The notes under the pieces are model-generated. The model saw only the letters and a list, made by a program, of their open reading frames with translations. It was not told the origin of the DNA and made no database searches. A DNA stretch of 64,000 nucleotides. Origin: Spisula solida. Lineage: Eukaryota > Mollusca > Bivalvia > Venerida > Mactridae. A program made the translations under genes and the position numbers. The DNA lies in assembly GCA_947247005.1 (NCBI GenBank), contig OX365962.1, forward strand, positions 10,513,201 through 10,577,200. The letters run 5' to 3'. Below, one piece after another: positions 1 to 12,827 of the stretch (the stretch's first letter is position 1; each line of letters opens with the position of its first letter).

Positions 1-579
1 TGTATGGAATATGTACCTGAGAGGGCTTCCAATGGCTGTGGGTGTAAATAATAGCCAAGTTGTGACTCAGTGATCGAGAACCCAGGGTATACAAATGCTT
101 ACAAGTCTGAAAATAGACTTTCCCTTACAGCTGTCATTGACAACAGAAGTCCTATGGAATGATGTATCAATGATGTTGTTTGGCTGGTCGCTTTATAAGA
201 AAAGTGATATGATTATCGCTTCTATCGATGACAGCTCTGTAGAAACTACTAACGGGTGATTAACAAATAAAAGTCACTGAGTATGCTACTTATAAGTTAT
301 ATAAAGGCTCACAGGGAAGACTGGGTTTACTGTGTTGCCTCTTTAAATGAAGTCTTTATTATAATTATATAAAAGGGCAAATTCTGTCAAACCTAGCTGG
401 AATGAATATCTTATTTTATTAGTCTATATATGGAAGACCACCTATTCACATGCAAAGTGCCCACCATCATGAATGAACAATAGAAACATGCCATTCACCA
501 AAAGCTAGCAGGTGGGCACATTTGGCAAAGTTCTGCATAGTATATATGGACACTTCAAACATGATCTCCTACATTATGG

Positions 580-885
580 GTGGAGCTGTGGCTGAGTGAA
601 TCTTCTCAACGGGTCACTGGAAATTTCAGAAGCACTTAAATTCAGTATTTCTCACCCAACTCGGGACAAACTGTTTGGAAACCCAGAGGTAGTCTCGCGT
701 GTATCCCTGGTTGGTGCTGTACACTGAATGGGCATGTTGAAGAACCGAGGAGTCTACATTGTATTTCAAATTCGGAAAGAGCTAGGGCAGCGTGCCCGGA
801 TTCCTTGTATCACTCAAACTTCCTGTCACATCCCTCAAAGGCAGGAATAAAACTGAATGACCGTGCACTATGACTGTCTTAGTGG
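580..885 (+). mobile_element. tRNA-derived SINE, degenerate copy
   Basis: Shares agtctcgcgtgtatc, ggtgctgtacac, gggcatgttgaagaaccgag and gcccggattccttgtatcac with the better copy at 60537-60900. The tRNA-like head is decayed. Confidence 0.8.
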
Positions 886-1639
886 AACACAAAAGACACA
901 GATCTAGGCCGAACTTAAAATATTCTTGTTTTCCCCATCCCGACCCTAGCAGATTTAGAATGGGTAGGTAGGGTAAATATTTTTTTTAACTGTTTCAGTA
1001 TGATAGTTATTGGTTAAGACATACAAATAATGAAGTTTAGAATTAACCCTAAGGTGAAAACCAACAATAATGAAATTTAGAATTAACTCTAAGGTGAAAA
1101 CCAACAGTCTTAAATTTAATGGTAACTAAGATTTAAGAAGCCAGTATTAAAACAAAAAACTTCTAATTTTTAATAAAAATTTTTTATTTCAATTTGGGCA
1201 ATAAAATATTTTGGGTATGGCCCTTTTTAATCGGGTAGGTAGGGGATGGGGAAACAAACAATATTTTATTTTAGGCCCTATCTTCTATATTAAGTTAAAT
1301 TGAATTGTTACTCAATTAGTCTTACTGATGACACAGAGCTTGGATATGATTCAACAATTTTACAGCATACTACATGTATAAATTATATACTAGTATGTAT
1401 ATAATAGATAGTCTGATACATTGACTAAGATATGTACACATTTTTCTTATACCTTGAGGGTATACTTAAGTCACTACATGTATACATATTGATAGAAAAC
1501 CACATTAAACTATAAAGTATAATGATCATATCAGTTTATTTTTCTTTCTTTGTTAAGGTATTAATATTGTAACATCTATTATATCTGTAAATTATCATCA
1601 TAATGTGAAATTTATACGAAGACAAAATCAAGTTGAATG
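886..1639. other. AT-rich stretch with no recognised gene
   Basis: Only a short duplicated phrase (tgaaatttagaattaactct aaggtgaaaaccaaca) near 1030-1110, and an inverted pair tagcagatttagaatgggta/ cgggtaggtaggggatgggg near 950 and 1230. Confidence 0.5.
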
Positions 1640-2640
1640 TACAGTATAACCTCCGTAGAGCGACATCCGGCGGAGACAGAAAAAACTGCCGCTCTGTGGA
1701 GGTGTCGCTCTGTAGAGGTTGATTGTTTCAGAATGTCATTCATAGACTATTGGGTGTACGTAATCACGGTAATTTTAAATTGACGTCGTTTGCTTCTGAT
1801 TAAATGCATAAAATTAGATCTACTCTTAGCCGCGCGTTTTGCGATATAATTCTGAGGATTATTTAATTAAGATCATTGATTAGATACAAAAATGCATACA
1901 ATTCACGGGTCTAGTATTTATTGCTATTAAACGCAACTCTCAACATTATAAACCGAATCCATATTATTTTACGCACATGCCGTATTCAATTGAATTGTTT
2001 ACCTTCAAAGTGTAAAAATCTCTATTACGTCATATCGCTCAGTACACAATTTGCACACGTGATCAGTAATTTGTTTACCTCTCGCGTGTAACTTGGTCAG
2101 TGCATATGCTGAAATTGACAGTTTTAGACGACCTGATTAACCATTAACACGACGTGTACGTGAATTTCTTTTCTTATACTGATTGATAAGCGCGTATTGA
2201 TAATTCATTTAAAATTATTAATAACGACTTTGATTTAAAAAAATCGAGTTAATGCATCTCAGCAAGTGCATGGTATGTACGGTGTTACTGTGTCATATTG
2301 TCGAACTGATCCCAAAGACAGTCGCTAATTTACTAGCCCCCGTGGCTATCGTTACCTGATAAGCGATAATTATTATAATCCACGAAGGTTGAAAAATAGA
2401 AAACAACATCGTATGGAGTTATGTAAACACGTGTAAATATGCCGTTGTAAAAACACACCTGTCGCTTCTCAGAGGTAAACTATTCAAAAGGTAAACAATT
2501 TTAACGGCCGTTTGCCGCTCTGTGGAGGTGTCGTATTACGGAGGTTAAAATAAGAGTGAAAACGGACGGGGGGAAATAAAAGTGCCGCTTCTTGGAGGTT
2601 GCCGCTTCTCAGAGGTGCCGTTTCGGGAGGTTATACTGTA
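1640..2640. mobile_element. TIR element of about 1 kb with TA flanks
   Basis: Ends TACAGTATAACCTCC and GGAGGTTATACTGTA, with subterminal gccgctctgtggaggtgtcg-type repeats. TA on both sides suggests a Tc1/mariner-like element. No transposase frame. A related partial sequence is at 30354-30500 (acagtgcaacctctccagag). Confidence 0.85.
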
Positions 2641-2723
2641 TACAGCTTTCTTTTGAGTCCTTTGCTTTTACATGTTTTCCATCTTTATTACCTATTTATA
2701 ATAAAAAATGATAGTTGGATCAT

Positions 2724-2936
2724 GATGGGTGTCAATTTTCCTGATTTATCTAGAATTCTGGATTTATCATAATAAATAATCATTAGCATAGAGCATTGAC
2801 TTCTGAACAAAATAAAAGTTATTTGATGAAAATATGGCAAAGCTATGGTTAATTTAATCTTCTCTTAAGGATTTATTTAATACGAACTGAGTTAAATATG
2901 GAATGTCCGAAACAATGTCACAGGTTGACACCCCTG
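2724..2936 (+). mobile_element. MITE family B copy
   Basis: gatgggtgtcaattttcctg to GGTTGACACCCCTG, shortened core. No clear target duplication. Confidence 0.8.
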
Positions 2937-3201
2937 AATATTATAAATACTACTGGTATATTATATATGTTATATATGCTGTACAAATGTAGAGGAACAT
3001 TGAAGGTTTAAACAATAAATTGGGTTTAATTAACTTAAGCCTTTTAAGGGCTGAATATCAAGTCACTAATTAATACTGCATGTAATAATAGTGTAATTTT
3101 GATACTTAAGTAGTAATTATTACAGTGTACTTGAATCAGATTATGTCCCATTTTAGAGCCAAAATTCCTACATGACATGAAAGAAAGAAAAACATATCCC
3201 A

Positions 3202-3668
3202 GGCCCCAATTCCACGAAAAAACTTAAGTTATTGCAGCTTATTGCTCAGCTGAGACTGTTATTTTGAATTTATTATACATGTATATAGTCGTGTGATGTA
3301 GATTGCTACCAGAATCTGTGTATTTATTGCTAAATAATGATGTAGTAACTAGTACATGTAGGTGATTTTTGTATGAAATGCTCATGGAAATCCATCAGTC
3401 ATAAACAATCATAATGACAATAAGAACTTCATACTTGAGCCTGTTATTCTATAACAGACGTAAGTTTTTACTTTAGATGTTTATAACTTTAAAGCACTAT
3501 TTTCTGTAAAGATCAGACTTGTCATGTATTGCTCTATTAAATTGGCGTCTGAGATGAAACAATATAATTATACAAGTATACATGTAAGTCATTTAACCAA
3601 CAAAATATGTTTTAAAAATAGCAGTCTCAGCTGAGAAATAACTTAAGTTTATTTGTGGAATTGGGGCC
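3202..3668. mobile_element. MITE with ggccccaattccac TIRs
   Basis: ggccccaattccacgaaaaa, then acttaag and gctcagctgagactg, are mirrored by gcagtctcagctgagaaata, cttaag and gtggaattggggcc. About 467 bp. Confidence 0.88.
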
Positions 3669-3980
3669 AGGGATTCCACTAGCTTCTGAATCTGAAGGGG
3701 TATTTTGACACTTTTGACTAAATTTTACCATTCTACAGGCAAAATACCCAAGATTTTATGAGAAAATGACCCTTTAAACTGAAATGTTGAGGGTAAAAAT
3801 GTGGCTTAAACTGGAAATTGCAAGGGTCAAGACCTCTGCTTCCGAGTCAAATGGAACCCTTGTGTCATGAAAGAAAAAAAGATCCACCAATCAGAATCCT
3901 GAGGGTGAAAATGTGACTTTTTGGAAATTTAAGGGGTCATTTCAAGGGGCAAATAACACACAAAAAGGGCCATAATATTA
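3669..3980. repeat. caggggttccactagcttct-type repeat
   Basis: attccactagcttctgaatc followed by ttgagggtaaaaatgtggc and ending catttgac.../tggaaccctt. Copies: 8074-8215, and a shorter relative at 37371-37460. A related element with TIRs ggggtttcatta/taatgaaacccc lies at 51761-51931. Confidence 0.7.
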
Positions 3981-4609
3981 TATATACATGTAACCTCATA
4001 ATATTATAGTAACTTATTATTTATTTCAACAGAAAAAAGGTCTTTATTTTATGAACCACACCTAAAAATAGTTATTCTACAATGTACCTCCGCATTAAGT
4101 GACTGTAGTCAATTAATAGTCATTTCGAAATTTCTTTCAAATCATTTCCATTCATGGTTGAAATAACATCACGTTGAGCAGATCTGTTGTTGAATGGGTG
4201 TTACGGGTTCATGGGTAAAGTTTAAATGTAAATGTTTTAAGTGCTTATTTATTTCGAGTATAGTGATAAACCGACAAACTTATATTTAAGTAATGGTTAA
4301 AGTGCTGTTTGAGTTGGTACAGTTTTAGTTAACGGTACATGTAGTTATTGTTCCGCGTGATTAGATCCTTTGGGGTGTGAATCTTTGTATCCTGATTTTA
4401 ATATACATTACGAAATTTGATATTAAAATAATTGATCATAAAATGTTTCTGTCATTATAAAAAAGTGATATTTATAAATAGTGTATCCACAGGCAACTGT
4501 ATCATTGATAAAGAGTAAAAAATATATAAATTTGGGAAAATTGAGTTATGTTTAAATTTGTTTTGGGTGAAACATTGGAAGAGTTGTTACATAATAATTT
4601 AAGTGCTCT

Positions 4610-4880
4610 TTACTACCAATCAGGAAGTCCCTGGTTCAAAACTTGACTGTGCACTTTTCAGTGTTTCACTCTCAACTAGAGATGAACTGGTTGGAAACAC
4701 AGAACAAGTCTTACGTGTATCAGTGCTATAAAGAGTCTATTTGGCATGAGCTAGGGCAGCGCGCCCGGATTCCTTGTATCACACAAACTCTCTTTCTTTT
4801 CCCATTGACGCCATTGGTCATTGGCCAATTTATAAGGCAATGATAAAACTGAAGGGCCACGCACTACGACTGCCCTAGGT
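4610..4880 (+). mobile_element. tRNA-derived SINE copy
   Basis: B-box-like ctggttcaaaac, then ctcaactagagatgaactgg and gcccggattccttgtatcac. The open frame 4643-4843 is a SINE shadow. Confidence 0.82.
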
Positions 4881-5252
4881 TAGTTGAACAAAAAAAATAA
4901 ATACGGTTTTATATTTAGCGTTTTTGGTGTCAAATTTAATATGAGCTAAAAGCTGCTTGCTGCTTTAAATGTGGCGTGAGTATAAAACATGATGATTGTT
5001 TATACATTGTTTCATTTGTTTGTGTATCTATATAAACATTGTTATCAGTTGATTCGGCCTGAGAATTATACTTGTTTCACTGGTTCATTAAAATACCCGT
5101 AATGTAACAGTTACACAATTTAACAAATTAACTAGAGGGCTTTTTTAAAAAAAAGAAGAAAAGGTCTTACTAATAAATTGTAACCCGAACGTCAAGGTAT
5201 TCAAGTGTACTTGTCAGATTAGGGTCAATAAATCTGATTTGAATCCATGATT

Positions 5253-5519
5253 CAGGGGTCCTACTATTCCGGAATAATCCGGAAATCCGGATTTGCTGCA
5301 CTGGAAAGAAGGAACTTTTCTGCAGAAAATAAAAGTTATTTGATGAAAAACTAACAATTATTGACTGAGTTATGGTCATTTGAAATTTCATATGCTGAAT
5401 TGTAACAATAGAACATTGTTTGGAACAGTGTTTTAGTGTAGGAATGTGAGCTAATTGGACTAGAAACAAAATTGCGTCAACTTTTCAGGATTGGGCATTG
5501 TGCCTCAGTAGAACCCCTG
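5253..5519 (+). mobile_element. MITE family A copy
   Basis: TIRs CAGGGGTCCTACTATTCC and GTAGAACCCCTG; core ccggaaatccggatttgctg followed by aaaataaaagttatttgatg. Flanks ATGATT/ATGATA suggest a 6-bp target duplication with one mismatch. Confidence 0.88.
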
Positions 5520-5591
5520 ATGATAAGGACGCCAAATGCTGTTTTAGTCAATGATCGTATTTTCATGTTTAATATAAGTCGCCGGGCTGAC

Positions 5592-6010
5592 CAGGGACGG
5601 ATCCAGGATTAAGTGTTAGGGGGGGGGGGGGCGTGAAATGAAAAATGAGCTGGGAGTCCAGGGGCCCACAGCTTTAGGATAAAAGCTTGTCAAAGTCTTC
5701 TGCATTTTCGCTCGTTTTGGAGCTGGCGCATCCATCTTCGTTGTCATAAATGCAGCGAAAAGAGAATCAATGTGCAAAAAGAGTGATACATCAGAATCGC
5801 AAAGTTCGACCTGAATAACGGGGCGGCAGAGAGTCTATCGAAGTGTCTGTGGTTAGTGGAAAATGTTAATTGCGCGCTGTGCGAGCAGAGAAAGCAGAAC
5901 AAAAATGACTTTAAATATGTGATTTAGTGTGATACAACAAATGAATTGACTTTACTTTGGCGATTTTAGGGGGGCGTACGCCGGGTCCGCCCCCCTTGGA
6001 TCCGCCCATG
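5592..6010. mobile_element. GC-rich TIR element with CAGGGACGGATCC ends
   Basis: CAGGGACGGATCCAGGA and, inverted, CATGGGCGGATCCAAGG, each next to a G/C homopolymer. Flanks CTGAC on both sides. The open frame 5957-6265 starts inside it and is not a gene. Confidence 0.83.
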
Positions 6011-7859
6011 CTGACATTTACTGGTAATCTGATGGTCACCTGCCAATGTCTTCATGAAATTATCGCCCACTCACTGCCACGCCTTGATTTTCTCAGACAC
6101 TGCCTGATGTTCCTTAGAGTTAGACCGGCTGATTCGGAAACAATAACTTGTATTCTCTGTCTTAATCAAGTGAATTGCATTTATAAACATGTAGGTACTG
6201 TTATCAGTGATTCATTGAATAATATTTGTACTTCTAAGTTTTGTCTATATAGATATAATCGTTAGATATAATAAACTACGCATGACACTCCATGATGACA
6301 ATTGTGTTATCTCCTTGTCAAGTATTTTAACAATGCCGGGGCGTGCAGCAAATAAATACAATTTTGTGTCCCTATCTTTATTCTATCTTATAGCGATGTA
6401 TTATGTGGATTATGCCTTTATCACGCTGTGATTTGGTCGACGTAATCTTTAAATTTATGGATAAGAACAATTGACTTCCTGCAGTGCTGTGCTTCATTGC
6501 AATGTTATATAATCAGTCCCTATTCACATTTATTTATTTTGAAATTTAAATTTTAATGTTCAGTTCGGCAAGGAACATATTTCGTATTTTGATAAATAAG
6601 AGCATAAAAGTCTGATTTTAAGTTTAAACTTTATAGTATTTAAGTGTAGATTAGTTATAGGGCTATGAGTCTTTCAATGTTACATTGCCCAACTGACTCA
6701 GTTTTTATGCCCCCCTATCGATAGATGGGGAGGCATATAGTGATTCACCTGTCCGTCCGTTCGTCCGTCCGTCCGTCCTGGTTAACCCAAATTGACTGTT
6801 TCTTCTAGCATTAATATGGCTTGCTACAAAGCTTTCATACTTGCATGGATGTTGTGTATGAACACTCTCCACACATCAGTATCACCTAACCCCATTTTGA
6901 CCTTCACCTTGACCTAATTTTGGACTTAGACTTATTTATGGACAAGGCTTCCACAGGGGGCATAAGCGTTTATTGAACGCAGTCTTGTTTAGGCACAAAT
7001 TTGTCCCTTAATTCCCCTCTCCAAAAAAAGTACCCCCCCCTCCCAATAATATATTTCCAATTATAAAAGCGAGAGACTGAAAGTTAAACATCCAATATCT
7101 AATATTAACGTTTCACCGTAGTGGCTTTTTCAGGAAAATAATTAAATAATTCACAATATTGAATAAATGGTCACTGACATTAACCAAATAAAACTATGTT
7201 AAAGTTTAGAATAGTGTTGAAATTTGCAAATTTCCAACTACTGCAAAATGATTAATATTTGTGGTGGATTAATTTTCGTTAATTTTGTGTATTAACACAA
7301 TTTCGAAATCTAACCCCATCGAATAATAAATACCCCAAAAACATTAACAAGAGATTTTTCTGTCGAAATTTTAAATTAACAATTTTAAGAAACCTTCAAA
7401 TACATGTACCATTTTACCAAAATCTGAAAAATTTAATACCAGCGAAAATTAATGATTTTATAATATATGTATTTTTAGAAGACCTCTCCTGTTAAATAAT
7501 CAATGTTAAATTATTATAGGATCATGGATGCAAGCTTTTAAAAATGAAAAACAAATATATATATGTTTAAACATGTGTATATTTAATTAGATTTAGAACA
7601 TCACCTTCTGTGTTATGAAAAATTGAACTGTTAAGTTGAGTCTATGGCTGCACAAAAATGTATAACATGTTTATTGAAATGACTGTTCATTAAATTACAG
7701 TTGTTTTTTGTCAACATCCAAACTCCAAACCCATAAAATAATCAGATATTCTCATATCATATGCCATTAGTGGAGAATTTTTTCCCTATATAATAAATTG
7801 CTTTTGTACTTAGTACCGGAATTATAGCATGGTTTATTAATATAAAATTGGATTAATAT
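6011..7859. other. No recognised gene; one family D repeat
   Basis: Apart from the repeat at 6707-6990, this is AT-rich DNA with loose inverted tracts around 7250-7460 (ttaattttcgttaattttg). Confidence 0.5.
6707..6990. mobile_element. Family D repeat (tgcccccctatcgatagatg type)
   Basis: tgcccccctatcgatagatg, a gtccgtccgtccgt tract, ttctagcattaatatggctt, ending gggggcataagcgtttattg and aacgcagtcttgttt. The ends are inverted (tgccccc/gggggca). Other copies are at 39882-40107 and 62114-62392; a diverged one is at 13355-13641. Confidence 0.85.
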
Positions 7860-8073
7860 TGAATTAGGATTGATGTATCGTGAACATGAACGTCTGATTG
7901 ATAAACATGATGGATGGTGGCGTAAGGGGAGAGGAGCGACTGTACATGGTGTACGTGGGAATGTTGTCCTCTTTCTCATACGTATTACTGGCGCGTTGAT
8001 ACATTTTGTAGCCGCTATTAATGAGGATTCATTATTGCCCGCCGGCTTTCCTCGGGTATATCTAGTTATCTGC
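7860..8073 (+). other. Coding-like, less AT-rich patch; weak candidate for a 5' exon
   Basis: An open frame here contains a hydrophobic run (NVVLFLIRITGALIHFVAA) that could be a signal peptide. The required donor phase (one base left over before E1) is not satisfied by a good GT. A second frame, starting ATG GTG TAC at about 7946, would fit the phase only with a poor GTTGAT donor. No family match. Recorded because the ADAM10 signal exon is otherwise missing. Confidence 0.15.
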
Positions 8074-8704
8074 AACAGGGGTTCCACTAGCTTCTGAATG
8101 TGAAGGATCATTTTGATACTTTTCACTAAATTTTAGCATTTTATAGGCAAAATGCCCTTGATTTTAAGATAAAATGATGTCCCTTCAAACCAAAATCTTG
8201 AGGGTCACGGAAAATCATGCGCCATCGTTTTTGTCTGGGAAAAGTCAACCCTAATTGGCCAGGGTCAGGAAGGGAAACACGCAATATTTTATTTTTGGCC
8301 CTGTCAATTATAATGGATGGTGTCCAATTGCAATTATAACATCCTTGTTGATCATTGTATATATAATACAAAGATAATTTAATTGGTTGTTAATTTAATT
8401 ACTGCGAAGTGGTATGACTTCATTGCTGGAGCTTGAATTATTGATAAATTTGTTTTCCGTTCACAAGTCAAATTAGTCACATACTGGTAATATTATGGTC
8501 ATTTAGTTTCAAGTGGTTTGTTATTCAATGTTAAATATCTATAACATGTTCGTGGGAAATATGGTATCACGTATTGTATAATATATATACGAAAGGAAAT
8601 ATGAGAAACGTGTTATATTATGGCTAATATTACTATTGGCAACGGATTTGAAGTTACATATAAATTAACCACATAAAGACATGTAAAAATTTTATATACA
8701 TATA

Positions 8705-9122
8705 CAGTGCCCACCAAAAATAAGTTGCAGTAAATATTTTTTGCAAAATGTAACTTGGTGAAATTATTCAATATCTGTTTATCAGAAGGCCACAATTATA
8801 CTAGTTTCTGAAACTACAGTTACTAAATGAGTCAAAATAGAGATATAACTAAACATTGAAGATGTTTTGAACTAAAATAACCATGTGATCAAAAGGGCTG
8901 AATTTTCCATCTTTTTGTGACAAAGTTACCATTCAAGAGGGACAAAGAAACTTTCGATTTTGCACCTAGGGTACCAATTAATGTATGGCCTTTCCATTTA
9001 ATAACCAAAATTTATACCTTTTCTTCACATATATATTGTTTATTCACTGTTCTGCAAATAGTACTATTACAGGCAAGTAAGTGGGCAAATAACATCTGTA
9101 TACTTATTTTTGGTGGGCAGTG
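8705..9122. mobile_element. Mariner-like MITE with TA duplication
   Basis: CAGTGCCCACCAAAAATAAG and the inverted end ACTTATTTTTGGTGGGCA..., flanked by TA (8703-8704, 9123-9124). About 418 bp. The open frame 8917-9198 is not a transposase. Confidence 0.9.
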
Positions 9123-9772
9123 TACCGTATATACAATAATACTGGTCTTATTACTATTGCAGTTAAAAATCAAGGACCATATTGATCTACATGTATAAAA
9201 ATATAATTTGGCTGCAAGAATTTGAGAAAAAAAATCAAATGCACAAAAAATTTGAATGGCCTAAAGTGGTTGCTAATTACTAAGTGCCTTTAGACTGACC
9301 ATGTGCATGTATCCATGTATATGGTACTTTAATTGATGTGCGAATATTAACAAATTATGGTCATGCAGTAATGGACAAAATATGTTAATGATTCACGATG
9401 ACAGCCCATCTTATTTACCTCTCAATTAACACTCTTCAATCTTGCTGACTGAGATTCAGGGTTGTCAATCGGTGCATCATATTATAGCTATCTACTTGTA
9501 TACTATGGTATGTCACGGTGAAGTGCAATGCACTTGTAGTTTCGGAAATGATGTTTAGGTGTTATATGCATGATTGTATTAAACACCGACTTTAAATACT
9601 ATTTTTTTCATTGTTACATGTTAGGAAGACCTTTAAGGCTACATGTGCATGTAGTTTAATTTGTTTTTATGGTGTTTCTTATCTTTAAACCAAGCTACAT
9701 TTGTACATGTAGCTAAGGCCTTTATCTCCCAAATTGAAAAGAGCCCTGTTTTTTTATATGCCAGTTTAATAG

Positions 9773-9906
9773 GGGTGTATTTCACTTTCTTTCCCTGTCT
9801 TTCACTTTCTTTCCCTGTCTTTCACTTTTGTTCCCTTGTCTTTCACTTTCGTTCCCTCTATTTCTCTTTCGTTCCCTATATTTTACTTTCGTTCTCTGTA
9901 TTTCAC
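9773..9906. repeat. 20-bp pyrimidine-rich tandem repeat, about six copies
   Basis: The unit tttcactttcgttccctgtc is repeated with drift. It produces artefactual Phe/Ser-rich open frames. Confidence 0.85.
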
Positions 9907-10710
9907 AAGAAACTGCAGCAAAGGCCTTAAAATAGAATTTATGAGGGTAAAGTGTTTACATGTACTTACATGTACACCAGATCTTGATTATCAAGATAAC
10001 AAATTTCTCTTCCTGTTTTCTGAATGCTCCATTTGATTTATTAGGAAATATGTGACGATGCATTTACAAATTATTATCTGAATAAGGCAATGCCCAAAAC
10101 ATTTATTGTTTGACATGATGATGTTGCCCATTATTTAATGCCAGCTGCAGGGTACTGTTTTATCAAAGCACTTACAAAAATCTTAAAGTTACGCTCAAAT
10201 TTCAATTCTTTATTATTCTTTTTCTACTGCAAATTGGTGACGGATATTGCTTGTAGGAGTTCAGTAACTGAACTTTTATTGGTATTGCAGCTCAATCTAC
10301 CACACTTCATAATTGTAAACAAATTATAAAGAATTTCAATTTGATCGTAAGTTTAAGCTTTTCGTAAAGCTTTGATAAAACAGTACCCAGGTACTTAACA
10401 TATCCACATTTTGCAGATTATGATTTTCGGCTGACTCTTTACAATTCACTCTGGACACATATATGTACGCAAAATTTAACATCATTTTTATGAAACTACA
10501 TAATTATGTGTGTAACTATTCAAGAGTATTAGGAAAACAGACTTCATTAGTCTATTAAGTTAAAATTTGAAATATTGTGTATATTGGATGATTCAGTGAG
10601 TTCACATGACAGTTTGTGATTTATAATGTTTGTTGATAATGAATTGAGAGCAGTCATCACACTCTAATGCTTCATTGATGTTATCAACTTATCTGTGATT
10701 ATACTTATAA

Positions 10711-11881
10711 TATTGTAAAATCACTTATTTTCGTGGGCATTAAAAAGTCATGGATTTTGATAAATGCAATTTTGTGGGGTTGTAAATTTGTGGATTACAA
10801 AATATGGAAGGGGAAACATTTCCCCTGTGAGAATTTTAAGAACTGTTCTAGAACCATTCTAGAACTTGTTCTAGAACCATTCTAGAACAGTTCGTGAACA
10901 TTAAATGGCCGTTCTAGAACCTGAAAATTCTTGAACATTAGCACAGAAGTTCTTTAACTGGATAAGAACTGATTCAAGAACTTGTTCTAGAACAGAAAGT
11001 TCAATAATTTATTTTGGAACCCGTTCTTGAAAAGTTCCAGAAAAGTTTTAGAACATTAGGTGGCAATTCTAGAAATTATCATTCCTGAACTTTGTTCGAA
11101 CAGTATAATCAAAAGACCTGAACGAGTTAAAATTTCTTAAACAATAATGACACCCAGTAACCAAACGTTCTTGATTATGTTCCAAGTCACTGAGAATCAA
11201 TCAGTGTGTTTAAATAATGACTAATACTGTGGCTAAGTTAATGTTACATTGAAATTATGAGTTTTGAATTTTGTCAAACTAATTTAATAAACCTCTCCAT
11301 TTTCATGATAATATGGATATATTAATATGCTGACAGAGTATTTTTAAAAGAGAATTTGGAAATTTTGATAAATATGTGTAATATTTAATAAAGGGAGTTA
11401 ATAAACCATGATTATTACAGTTCTAGAACTAATAGCAGTTCTTGAACCACATTCTTACAACTAGAATGAACAGTTAAAGCCCTAATCTTAGTTCTTGAAC
11501 AGTTCAAGAACTATATCAGTTCTTAAATTACTGTTCAAGAACTAATATCAGTTCATGAACCGTGTTCAAGAACATGAATCCTTGTTCAAGAATAGTGTTG
11601 TTAATTCTAGAACTGTTTTAGAACTGTTTGTTCTTGAACTGTTCTAGAACTAACTGTTTGTTCTTGAACATTTTTCGCAGGGGATGCTCTGTTACATAAT
11701 TTACTGATTTAGTCCAGCAATAATGTCCAAAAAACATTAATCTTTTAGGAAAGCACCAAACTTGGTACAAACATTCCTTGGAAGGTTGATAAATCATGGG
11801 AATTTACTTAGATTTCATGGTCGAGTTCAACCATGAAAAACCAAACATTTTGCCCCCACGAAAATTAATGACTTTACAGTA
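10711..11881. mobile_element. Nested TIR element containing GTTCTAGAAC arrays
   Basis: The outer ends are TATTGTAAAATCACTTATTT and the inverted ATTAATGACTTTACAGTA. The inner element 10822-11683 has ends cccctgtgagaa/ttttcgcagggg. Both subterminal regions (10840-11100, 11420-11680) carry many GTTCTAGAAC or TTCTTGAAC palindromes; the centre (11100-11420) is plain AT-rich DNA. Confidence 0.82.
10840..11680. promoter_or_regulatory. Arrays of HSE-like palindromes (nTTCnnGAAn)
   Basis: Many GTTCTAGAAC and TTCTTGAAC sites have the inverted TTC-nn-GAA arrangement that heat-shock factor binds in dimers and trimers. They lie inside a transposon about 1.5-2.4 kb upstream of E1. A regulatory role is only a possibility. 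Confidence 0.3.
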
Positions 11882-11962
11882 CATTTCATGGTTTAGTGAT
11901 TCATGTAATAATGATTTGGTCCACTAACCCCACACCCTTCTGGATGACACAGCTTGTTTATA

Positions 11963-12337
11963 CAGTGTAGTTCCAAGTACATGTAGAAATGTGTAAACTT
12001 TGGAACATAAATATAGCCATAACTAATTTGTTCTTTCATTGATTTCTATGAAATATACGCCATGCTAAGGGGAAAAGTATTTGCTTTCCATGAAATATAA
12101 GATCCTATACAGCAGATGTGCCGTTTTGTCAAACAACCGTGGATCATTCAGGTTTCACAGGGTACTGAAAAAACGGTCAAGCTGCTGAAAAAGATCCTGT
12201 ATTTTTCCCTTTAAGCATGGCATATATTTTATAGAAATCGATGAAGAAATAAAATAGTTATGGCTATATTTATGTTCCAATGTTTACAAATTTCTACTTG
12301 GGACTGTAGCCAAAAGTCACGTTATATTGCTACCCTG
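11963..12337. mobile_element. Fold-back MITE
   Basis: cagtgtagttccaagtacat and gtagaaat are mirrored by atttctacttgggactgtag. The centre holds gcatggcatatattttatag and its mirror. Related to 14229-14620. Confidence 0.85.
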
Positions 12338-12384
12338 TTATACTGAGAATACTGAGAAATAGTTTATATATAAATACCGCCTTC

Positions 12385-12550
12385 TCTATTATAAGCCTAG
12401 TGGTTGAGCGTTCACTTATCAAGTGCGGGAGGTCTCGGGTTCAAACCCTGGCAGCGTCAATGCAAAGACGAAATAAAAATGGTACCAGAAATTCCCTTGC
12501 TACACTCAGCATAAAAGAGAAACTGGCTTCTCTTCTCTCATACAGTCGTG
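12385..12550 (+). mobile_element. tRNA-derived SINE head of a second type
   Basis: A box taagcctagtggttgagcg, B box gggttcaaaccc (12437-12448), with cacttatcaagtg as anticodon-arm-like sequence. It is followed by a short body tgcaaagacgaaataaaaat and ggtaccagaaattcccttgc. Not a functional tRNA: no closed acceptor stem. Confidence 0.75.
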
Positions 12551-12564
12551 GCCATGGATACAAT

Positions 12565-12827
12565 CAGGAATGAGGTGTTGAGAGTGATTAATAAAAGTTG
12601 GAAAAACTTGTTTCACAATCAACCTGAAATAGAATTGTGCAAACTAATATAAATACTAAATTTTCGTATTGAGGTTGATCGTGAAAAAGTTTTTATAACT
12701 AATATGCAAATCACCCTCAAACCTCATTCCTGATGGTCAATAATTTAGGCTATAATTATGTATTTTAGGCTGATTGCATAACAAGTACTTACAAATTATG
12801 CTAACCACTCTCAACACCTCATTCCTA
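12565..12827. mobile_element. MITE with caggaatgaggtgttgagag TIRs
   Basis: The left end caggaatgaggtgttgagag is mirrored by ctctcaacacctcattcct. An inner pair gttgatcgtgaaaaag/ctttttcac-like is also present. Confidence 0.85.

Noticed and set aside
8917..9198. 93-codon open frame in the mariner-like MITE
   Set aside because: No DD(E/D) context, and the frame runs out of the element; non-autonomous.
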